Assembly: GCF_041477585.1 (NCBI RefSeq)
Contig: NZ_JBGNYA010000001.1
Coordinates: forward strand, 2,046,001 to 2,110,000
Direction of reading: 5' to 3'
Source: Halobellus sp. MBLA0158
Lineage (GTDB): Archaea; Halobacteriota; Halobacteria; Halobacteriales; Haloferacaceae
Length of the DNA stretch: 64,000 nt
The first letter of the stretch is position 1. Each line of letters begins with the position of its first letter. This document shows positions 58,318 to 64,000 of the stretch, piece after piece. The translations under genes were made by a program, and so were the position numbers. The notes below the pieces were generated by a model that saw only the letters and a program-made list of their open reading frames with translations, was not told the DNA's origin and did not search any database.

Positions 58318-59901
58318 ATGCCAGACGGGCGGGACCCATCGAACCCCACACCCGGACGCGGACCGACGGACGCGGGATCGGCGCACACACGAGCGAGCGA
58401 CCCGGCGGAGACCCGGGCTGACCTCTCGGGGCCGACCGAGAAGTGCGGGGTCGTCGGCGTCGCGCTCGAAGACCGGGCCGCGGCACGCCCGCTGTACTAC
58501 TCCCTGTACGCCCTCCAGCACCGGGGCCAGGAGTCGGCGGGCATCGTCACTCACGACGGCTTCCAGCAGCACAGCCACGTCGAGATGGGCCTCGTCGGCG
58601 ACGCCTTCGACGAGTCCGACATCGAGTCGCTGGCGGGCCAGACCGGTATCGGCCACGTCCGCTACCCGACCTCCGGCGGCGTCAACGCCTCCTGTGCCCA
58701 GCCCTTCTCCGTCTCGTTCAAGTCGGGCTCGCTCGGGCTCTCGCACAACGGCAACCTCGTCAACGCCGACGAGATCCGTGACGAACTCGCCGAACTGGGC
58801 CACGCGTTCACCTCCGACGGCGACACGGAAGTGATCGCCCACGACCTCGCGCGGAACCTCCTCGAGGCCGATCTGGTCCGCGCCGTCAAGCGGACGATGG
58901 ACCGCATCCACGGCTCCTACGCCCTGACGATTATGCACGACGAGACCGTGCTCGCGGTCCGCGACCCGCAGGGCAACCGCCCGCTCTGTATCGGCAAGCT
59001 CGACGACGGCTACGTCGTCGCCTCCGAGTCGGCCGCGATCGACACCCTCGACGGCGAGCTCGTCCGCGACGTCCGCCCCGGAGAGCTCGTCGTGCTCGAA
59101 GCCGACGGCTCCGGCTTCGACTCCTACCAACTGGTCGAACAGGAGAACACCGCCCACTGCTTCTTCGAACACGTCTACTTCGCCCGCCCGGACTCGATCA
59201 TCGACGACACGCTCGTCTACGAGGCCCGCCGCGGGCTCGGCCGGAAGCTCTGGGAGGAGTGCGGCGTCGAGACCGACGTCGTGCTCCCCGTGCCGGACTC
59301 CGGCCGCGCCTTCGCCTCGGGCTACGCCGAGGCCGCAAACGAGACGACGCCCGACGGCGCCGCCCGCGGCGAGGACGAAGAGCCCGTCGAGTTCGCCGAG
59401 GGGCTGATGAAGAACCGCTACGTCGGCCGGACGTTCATCATGCCGACCCAGGACGAGCGCGAGCGCGCCGTGCGGCTGAAGCTCAATCCGATCAAGAGCA
59501 CGATCGAGGGCCGCTCGGTCACGATCATCGACGACAGCATCGTCCGCGGGACGACCTCGCGCCAGCTCGTCTCCCTGCTCCGCGACGCCGGCGCCGAGGA
59601 GGTCCACGTCCGGATCGGCGCGCCGCCGATCGTCTCGCCGTGCTATATGGGGATCGACATGGCCTCCCGCGAGGAGCTCATCGCCGCCGACCGCTCGATC
59701 GAGGAGATCTCCGAGGAGATCGGCGCCGACAGCCTGGGCTACCTCTCGGTCGACGCCATCGCCGAGGTGCTGGACCAGTCGAAGCTCGATCTGTGTCTCG
59801 GTTGCGTCACCGGCGAGTACCCCTACGATATCGACGGCGAGGAGACCGACCGCGACGTGAGTCGCCCCGTGATCGGCGACCCCGCGCTGGCCGACGACTG
59901 A
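58318..59901 (+). CDS. purF: Amidophosphoribosyltransferase, [4Fe-4S]-type with long propeptide
   Basis: 527 residues. The glutaminase nucleophile is Cys43 in PTEKCGVVGVALED, so about 42 residues must be removed to expose it; bacterial PurF propeptides are shorter (about 11 in Bacillus). PRTase motif VTIIDDSIVRGTTSRQLV lies near residue 400; glutamine channel QHRGQESAGIVTHDGFQQ is present. Cys residues at AHCFFEHVYF (about 280), SPCYMGIDM and LCLGCVTGEYP fit the four ligands of a [4Fe-4S] cluster. First step of purine synthesis. Strong promoter just upstream. Confidence 0.95.
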   Translation: MPDGRDPSNPTPGRGPTDAGSAHTRASDPAETRADLSGPTEKCGVVGVALEDRAAARPLYYSLYALQHRGQESAGIVTHDGFQQHSHVEMGLVGDAFDESDIESLAGQTGIGHVRYPTSGGVNASCAQPFSVSFKSGSLGLSHNGNLVNADEIRDELAELGHAFTSDGDTEVIAHDLARNLLEADLVRAVKRTMDRIHGSYALTIMHDETVLAVRDPQGNRPLCIGKLDDGYVVASESAAIDTLDGELVRDVRPGELVVLEADGSGFDSYQLVEQENTAHCFFEHVYFARPDSIIDDTLVYEARRGLGRKLWEECGVETDVVLPVPDSGRAFASGYAEAANETTPDGAARGEDEEPVEFAEGLMKNRYVGRTFIMPTQDERERAVRLKLNPIKSTIEGRSVTIIDDSIVRGTTSRQLVSLLRDAGAEEVHVRIGAPPIVSPCYMGIDMASREELIAADRSIEEISEEIGADSLGYLSVDAIAEVLDQSKLDLCLGCVTGEYPYDIDGEETDRDVSRPVIGDPALADD

Positions 59902-59937
59902 GCGGCGCCGACGGGGAATCCGGGCGCTAGCGACGCC

Positions 59938-60339
59938 TCAGACGCAGAAGAGGAACGGATTGACGAGCGCGACCCGGTCGCCGTCGTCCAGTTCGGTGTC
60001 GAAGCCGTCGAGCGTCTCGTTGAACCGCCCGTTCACCAGGATCCGCGCGTAGGCCCGCGTCTGTTCGCCGTCGGGGTTCTTCAGGAGGTCGCCGGGGACG
60101 TCGCCGGCGTCGATCGGCGCCCACCCGCGGGTGGCGGACTCGGCTTCGGTCTCGGCGATCACGAGGTCGCGGACGTCGTGTTCCTCGAAGAACGCCGCGG
60201 CGAACTCCCGCAGCGTGTCGCCCTCGAACGTGAAGGTGATGCTCGGCGTCCCGAGGGCGTCGCGGACGTGGCCGGTCGCGCGCACCTCGACGGTCGTCTC
60301 GGGCCGCTGTCGGAGATCCGTGGTCGATGTCTGGGCCAT
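59938..60339 (-). CDS. MoaD/ThiS-like ubiquitin-fold protein without terminal GG
   Basis: 133 residues from ATG 60339. Beta-grasp pattern: VEVRATGHVRDALG and TFTFEGDTLREFAAAFFEEHD, then YARILVNGRFNETLDG and the last strand DDGDRVALVNPFLFCV. In MoaD/ThiS/SAMP proteins the final strand ends in Gly-Gly; here it ends FLFCV, so no thiocarboxylate or conjugation is expected by the standard route. A C-terminal Cys near the end might act instead, which is speculative. It converges on purF. A degenerate or repurposed sulfur-carrier-like protein. Confidence 0.75.
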   Translation of the reverse strand: MAQTSTTDLRQRPETTVEVRATGHVRDALGTPSITFTFEGDTLREFAAAFFEEHDVRDLVIAETEAESATRGWAPIDAGDVPGDLLKNPDGEQTRAYARILVNGRFNETLDGFDTELDDGDRVALVNPFLFCV

Positions 60340-60395
60340 ACGGGCGGTAGCACCGCCGATCGGTTAGGCGGATCGGCGAACATCTTCGCCCGGCG

Positions 60396-60956
60396 TCAGT
60401 AGACCACGTACAGGAGCAGGTAGACCACGTCGCCGAGGAAGAACGAGATCAGCCACAGCGAGGCGGCGATTCGGCCCACGCGGCGATGGGCGGTGTCGTA
60501 GATGGCGCTGACGGGCCGCGTGACCGCGAGCAACAGCACGTAGTACACGAGCGGGATGCAGACGATCGCCAGGAGGATGTGGACCGCCAGGATCGGGAGG
60601 TAGACGAACTGGTACACCGTCTCCGGACCCGGAAATTCGGCGGGGCCCTGAAGCGCGATCCGGTAGAGATACAGGACGAGAAAGGCGACGAAGAGCCCGA
60701 GCGTCGAGAGCATCATCGCGCGGTGGCGGTCGACGTCGCCGGCGCGGATGAACCGGACTCCGAGGACGATCGTCGCGATCGCGAGGGTGCTGAAGACGGC
60801 GTTGATGTGGGGGATCGCATCGAGGAATGCGGACGGCGCCGTCGGGAGAAGCCCCACCGGAACGGCTCCGAGAACGGTCCCGAAGACCGCCGCCAACGAG
60901 ACGACCGTGAGCGCGGCCGTGAGTCCCGGCACGTGGTCTCGCGCGCGGAGTTCCAT
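60396..60956 (-). CDS. DUF420 family membrane protein
   Basis: 186 residues with five predicted membrane segments. His residues fit the DUF420 family (PHINAVFSTLA near 50, VDRHRAMML near 75, VHILLAI near 130 and TAHRRVGR near 160), which is linked to cytochrome oxidase assembly (CtaM-like) in bacteria and archaea. Start at ATG 60956. It is a single gene between the MoaD-like protein and the tRNA-Leu gene. A role in oxidase assembly is known only for some homologues; here it is inference. Confidence 0.85.
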   Translation of the reverse strand: MELRARDHVPGLTAALTVVSLAAVFGTVLGAVPVGLLPTAPSAFLDAIPHINAVFSTLAIATIVLGVRFIRAGDVDRHRAMMLSTLGLFVAFLVLYLYRIALQGPAEFPGPETVYQFVYLPILAVHILLAIVCIPLVYYVLLLAVTRPVSAIYDTAHRRVGRIAASLWLISFFLGDVVYLLLYVVY

Positions 60957-61028
60957 ACCGGAGAATGCCGGACGGAGCGGTAAAAACAGTGCCGGCTCAC
61001 GCCCGCTCCGCCGTCGAAAGGAAACTCA

Positions 61029-61037
61029 TTTAAATTA
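61029..61037 (+). promoter_or_regulatory. TATA-type element of tRNA-Leu
   Basis: TTTAAATTA lies 38 to 46 bases before the mature tRNA 5' end. A short 5' leader would remain for RNase P. It is the clearest AT-rich stretch in this gap. Confidence 0.5.
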
Positions 61038-61075
61038 CCCCGGACAACCACTGAGTGCGTAATACGACACCGCGA

Positions 61076-61160
61076 GCGTGGGTAGCCAAGCCAGGCCAAC
61101 GGCGCAGCGTTGAGGGCGCTGTCCCATAGGGGTCCGCCGGTTCAAATCCGGTCCCACGCA
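61076..61160 (+). tRNA. tRNA-Leu (anticodon GAG)
   Basis: Complete class II tRNA: acceptor GCGTGGG/CCCACGC, D arm GCC...GGC, anticodon stem CAGCG/CGCTG with loop TTGAGGG (anticodon GAG), a long variable arm TCCCATAGGGGTC, T arm GCCGG-TTCAAAT-CCGGT and discriminator A. No encoded CCA and no intron. GAG reads CUC and CUU leucine codons. It is flanked by DUF420 and the MBF1-like gene. Confidence 0.95.
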
Positions 61161-61322
61161 TCGCACGGCGGCACACCCGCCACTCGATGCAGGTGCTCAT
61201 CCCTTCGGGGACACAGCACCCACGCACAATTCTACCGCAGCTACCCCGGACAGCCACGGGTGCGGATTCCGTCACGCCGTCCGGGGGGTACGCTTTACAC
61301 CGTGGAGGCAGTACGGGAGGCT
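61161..61322 (+). other. Gap with repeat copies around the tRNA-Leu
   Basis: 162 bases between the tRNA and the MBF1-like gene. TACCCCGGACAGCCACGGGTGCGG (first 20 bases recorded as TACCCCGGACAGCCACGGGT at 61242) repeats a near-copy at 61036-61059, upstream of the tRNA. A second short repeat is CCCACGCA (tRNA 3' end) and CCCACGCAC at 61220. This looks like a partial duplication around the tRNA or an old integration scar. No gene is seen. Confidence 0.4.
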
Positions 61323-61865
61323 ATGCCGAAATACTCCACCGGTAGCGGCGGGGGCGGTGGCGACGGGGACAGCTGCGAACTCTGCGGTCGCGCCACCGGC
61401 TCGCTCCGGCGCGCGAACGTCGCCGGCGCGGAACTTCTGGTCTGCGAGGACTGCGCTCCGCACGACGACTCTCGGAAACAGAGCGGCTCGGGTGCCGGCG
61501 CAGGCGCAGGCACCGGAGGCGGGAACGGCGCCGGCGGCGACTCGGGGCCGTCCCGGAAGAAACGCGCCGCCCAGCGACAGGCGCGGATGTACGACCAGGC
61601 GAAGGGCGATTCCTCCCACTGGGAGGAGTCCGGGACGGACTACGAGCGCGACCGCCTCCCGTACCTCGTGACTGGATACGGCGAGCGCACCGAGACCGCC
61701 CGACAGGAGGCGGGGCTCACGACGGAGGAACTGGCGGCCGAACTCGACGTCGCGGAAGACGACGTGGTCGCGGTCGAGCAGGGCCGCGCGACGCGGGCCG
61801 GCGTCGGCGGCTCGCTGATCCGGGCGCTCGAAGAACGGCTGGACGTCGACTTGGTCGACGAGTAA
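61323..61865 (+). CDS. Multiprotein-bridging-factor (MBF1)-like zinc-ribbon/HTH protein
   Basis: 180 residues from ATG 61323. N-terminal zinc ribbon CELCGRATG...CEDCAPHD (about 18-46), then a Gly/Ala/Ser linker (about 53-80), and a C-terminal XRE-type HTH (about 125-180; ETARQEAGLTTEELAAELDVAEDDVVAVEQG). This is the archaeal MBF1 layout: a ribbon plus HTH that may bridge regulators with TBP. An A/T-rich GCTTTACACC lies at 61292-61301. A stand-alone gene. Confidence 0.88.
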   Translation: MPKYSTGSGGGGGDGDSCELCGRATGSLRRANVAGAELLVCEDCAPHDDSRKQSGSGAGAGAGTGGGNGAGGDSGPSRKKRAAQRQARMYDQAKGDSSHWEESGTDYERDRLPYLVTGYGERTETARQEAGLTTEELAAELDVAEDDVVAVEQGRATRAGVGGSLIRALEERLDVDLVDE

Positions 61866-61924
61866 CCGATCAGCCGATCGGAACTGCCACCATTTTTGTC
61901 GGCGCCACGCCTGAGCGGACGTGT

Positions 61925-63139
61925 ATGAACACGCGCGCACCGGCGGAGCCGGAGGTCCGCGAGTTCACCGCCGAGGTCGTCGACGTCGATGCCGACGACC
62001 GGACGGTGACGCTCGATCAGACGTACTTCTACGCCGAGAGCGGGGGCCAGCCCGCCGACACCGGAACGATCGACGGAATCCGCGTCGTGGACGTCCAGGA
62101 CGACGGCGAGGTCGTGCGGCACACGCTCGCCGAGGAACCGGGCCCGGGCTTCGAGGCCGGCGAGACGGTCACGGGCGTCGTCGACGACGACTTCCGGACC
62201 TACTGTATGCGGGCCCACACCGCGAGTCACCTGCTCTACGGCGCCGGCCGGCGGCTCCTGGAAGACCTCGGCTACGGCGGCTTCGACATCTCCGAGGAGA
62301 AGGTCCGCGTCGACTTCACGACGACGACCGACATCGACGACGAGACGCTCGTCGAACTCGAACGGCTCACGAACCGCGCCGTGTGGGAGTCCCGGGACGT
62401 GAGCTGGTACGAGCTCCCGACCGAGGAGGCCACCGCTCGCGAGGACGTCGCGTTCAACACCAAGACCGAAGAGGGCGTGATGGCCGGCGCCGACACGGTC
62501 CGGATCGTCGAGGTCGACGGCTGGGACGTCGCCGCCTGCGGCGGCACCCACGTCTCGAACACCCGCGAGATCGGGCCGGTCACGGTGCTCGACCGCTCGA
62601 ACCCCGGTGAGGGGCTCACCCGCGTCGAGTTCGCGGTCGGTCCCGACGGCATCGACCGCCGGGCGAGACAGCACGCCGCGCTCCGCGAGACGGCGGCCGA
62701 ACTCGAAACGAACGCCGGCGAACTCGCCGAGACGGCCGCGTCGCTCCGGAGCGAGCGCGACGACCTCGAAGCGCGCGTCCGCGAACTCGAACAGGCGGCG
62801 CTCTCGAACGCGCTCTCCGACTTCGAGACCGTCGACAAGGCGGCAACGTGGCGACTCGGCGTCCTCGCCGACGCGGACCCGAACGACGCCGGCGACGCGG
62901 CCAAGGACGCCGTCGACGACGACGGCGTGGTCGTCGCCGTCGGCGACGGCGAGCGCCCGTTCGTCGTGGTCGCGGCCGGTCCGGACAGCGGCGTCAACGC
63001 CGGCGACGTGGTCGACGACGTGACCGACGCGTTCGGCGGCGGTGGCGGCGGCGGGCCACCGTTCGGCCAGGGCGGCGGCCTCGACGCCTTGCCCGAGGAA
63101 GTCCTCGACTACGTCCGGCAGTGGGAGCCGAGCGACTGA
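61925..63139 (+). CDS. Alanyl-tRNA editing (AlaX-like) protein with DHHA1-like C-terminus
   Basis: 404 residues from ATG 61925. AlaX-like editing domain with zinc ligands: HTASHLLYG (HxxxH near residue 98) and CGGTHVSNT (Cys near 193, His near 197). FYAESGGQPADTG near 38 is the typical SGGQ-type start. Then coiled coil (about 245-300) and a DHHA1-like end (VVVAAGPDSGVNAGDVV; Gly-rich GGGGGGGPPFGQGGG). It would hydrolyse mischarged Ser- or Gly-tRNA-Ala in trans. No catalytic synthetase core is present, so it is a free-standing editing factor. Start has a TTTTTG element about 30 bases before it. Confidence 0.92.
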   Translation: MNTRAPAEPEVREFTAEVVDVDADDRTVTLDQTYFYAESGGQPADTGTIDGIRVVDVQDDGEVVRHTLAEEPGPGFEAGETVTGVVDDDFRTYCMRAHTASHLLYGAGRRLLEDLGYGGFDISEEKVRVDFTTTTDIDDETLVELERLTNRAVWESRDVSWYELPTEEATAREDVAFNTKTEEGVMAGADTVRIVEVDGWDVAACGGTHVSNTREIGPVTVLDRSNPGEGLTRVEFAVGPDGIDRRARQHAALRETAAELETNAGELAETAASLRSERDDLEARVRELEQAALSNALSDFETVDKAATWRLGVLADADPNDAGDAAKDAVDDDGVVVAVGDGERPFVVVAAGPDSGVNAGDVVDDVTDAFGGGGGGGPPFGQGGGLDALPEEVLDYVRQWEPSD

Positions 63140-63214
63140 CGCCGTTCGCTGACCGCTCTCCCTCGAACCGACGCTTCCGAAGCGCCTTTTCCCGTAGCGC
63201 TCCTATCGACTCCG

Positions 63215-63787
63215 ATGATGGACGGTACGCAGTCGGACGCGAGGCGTCCGCTCGACGGGTTCGACGCCGCGGTCTGGGACCTCGACGGGACGCTCGTCCG
63301 ACTCCCCGTCGACTGGGACCGGGTCACCCGCGACGTCGCCGCCGTCTTCGAGTCGGCCGGCCACGACGTCCCCGGCACGGACCTCTGGGACCTCTTGCAG
63401 CGCGCGGACGGGACCGACCTCGCCCAGGAGGTCGAGACCACGATCGCCGACCACGAGCGGGCCGAGGCGATACACGCCGAGCGGCTCCCGTACGCCGACG
63501 CCGTCGGCGGCTTCGACGCCGAGGGCGTCTGCTCGCTGAACTGCGAGGACGCCTGTCGGACCGCGCTCGATGTCCACGGGCTCACGCCGCACGTCGACGC
63601 CGTCGTCGGCCGCGACACCGTCGCCGCGCGGAAGCCCGACCCGGCGCCGCTCCTGGAGACGATCCGACGGCTCGGCGTCGACGCCGACGACGTCGTCTTC
63701 GTCGGCGACTCGCCGCGGGACGAGGAGGCGGCGCGGCGGGCCGACGTGGCGTTTCGGTACGTCGACGACGCCTCCCTGCGGCGATAG
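63215..63787 (+). CDS. HAD-superfamily phosphatase (phosphoglycolate phosphatase-like)
   Basis: 190 residues from ATG 63215 (a second ATG follows at 63218). Motif I VWDLDGTLV (Asp near residue 23), motif III Lys in ARKPDPAPLL and motif IV VFVGDSPRDEEAA complete a class I HAD fold. Likely a small-molecule phosphatase such as phosphoglycolate phosphatase; the exact substrate cannot be told. Stands alone between the AlaX-like gene and the last gene. Confidence 0.88.
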   Translation: MMDGTQSDARRPLDGFDAAVWDLDGTLVRLPVDWDRVTRDVAAVFESAGHDVPGTDLWDLLQRADGTDLAQEVETTIADHERAEAIHAERLPYADAVGGFDAEGVCSLNCEDACRTALDVHGLTPHVDAVVGRDTVAARKPDPAPLLETIRRLGVDADDVVFVGDSPRDEEAARRADVAFRYVDDASLRR

Positions 63788-63960
63788 GCTAACAGGCGGC
63801 ACGGCCGCTCGCGGGACGGTGTGCCGCACACCCGCGTTACGCCCCGCGGTCACTCTCAGCGCACGGCGGGGGTGGCGTCCCGATCGCACTTGAACGCTCG
63901 GAGCGACCGCCCCGATTCCGGCCGGGGCCGTTAAGTCCGGTCAGATCCGATTTCGCGGCG

Positions 63961-64000
63961 ATGAGCTATCCCGTTCGCTACTACTGCCCCCACTGCGGAG
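63961..64000 (+). CDS. Zinc-ribbon protein, 3' end cut by window
   Basis: Only 13 codons are visible (MSYPVRYYCPHCG), starting at ATG 63961 with a CCGTTAAG element about 30 bases upstream. CPHCG indicates the first half of a zinc ribbon. Family unknown; the rest is outside the window. Confidence 0.5.
   Translation, partial: MSYPVRYYCPHCG

Overview
The window is chromosomal DNA of a haloarchaeon (class Halobacteria). The evidence is a very GC-rich sequence, strongly acidic predicted proteins, TATA/BRE-type promoters lying about 25 to 30 bases before many start codons (leaderless transcripts), few Shine-Dalgarno sites, archaeal TFS and class I aldolase, a Tat-type lipoprotein and intact haloarchaeal families. 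I cannot name the genus. No insertion sequence, prophage, CRISPR array or rRNA is visible; gene order looks like ordinary core chromosome with short accessory gaps.

Layout. 1-2363: TrkA-C/RCK potassium-transport-like proteins and a ubiquitin-like (SAMP/MoaD) protein with its GG motif buried by a tail. 2380-10082 (minus): four-gene operon of two PrkA-type kinases, a DUF444 (YeaH-like) protein and SpoVR. 10428-17715: small haloarchaeal proteins, a glutamate-cysteine-ligase-like protein, PspA, a hydrolase, transcription factor S and two zinc-ribbon proteins. 17958-20462: a RimK ATP-grasp/aspartic-protease fusion, divergent from an M14-type deacylase. 20638-24158: sdhCDBA. 24236-24329: an aberrant tRNA-like gene with its own promoter. 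24536-25446: small HTH, RHH-like and membrane proteins. 25439-31966 (minus): a peptide ABC transporter whose two ATPase domains are fused and carry a large insert.

32048-35462: class I aldolase facing a PTS EI-HPr pair without any EII gene beside it. 35679-43932 (minus): branched-chain amino-acid block leuA, then leader peptide-ilvB-ilvN-ilvC-leuC-leuD-leuB. The most striking observation is a 42-codon leader ORF (42388-42516) that begins at the predicted transcription start and ends in a Val/Ile-rich stretch and GAP, much like bacterial ilv attenuator leaders, followed by GC-rich hairpins. leuA has its own promoter, but the ATG at the predicted start is in another frame, which implies a frameshift or an overlapping upstream ORF.

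44233-51848: two sensor histidine kinases, a KaiC-like ATPase, a beta-RFAP-synthase-like GHMP protein, cupin and VOC proteins. 51849-52516: a GC-rich non-coding stretch with several strong hairpins (candidate structured RNA), then a pyrimidine-rich tract. 52517-57773: HD hydrolase, amidohydrolase, dnaK and membrane proteins. 57854-64000: purF with a long propeptide, a second ubiquitin-like protein without GG, a DUF420 membrane protein, tRNA-Leu(GAG), an MBF1-like regulator, an AlaX-like editing protein, a HAD hydrolase and the start of a zinc-ribbon protein cut by the window end.
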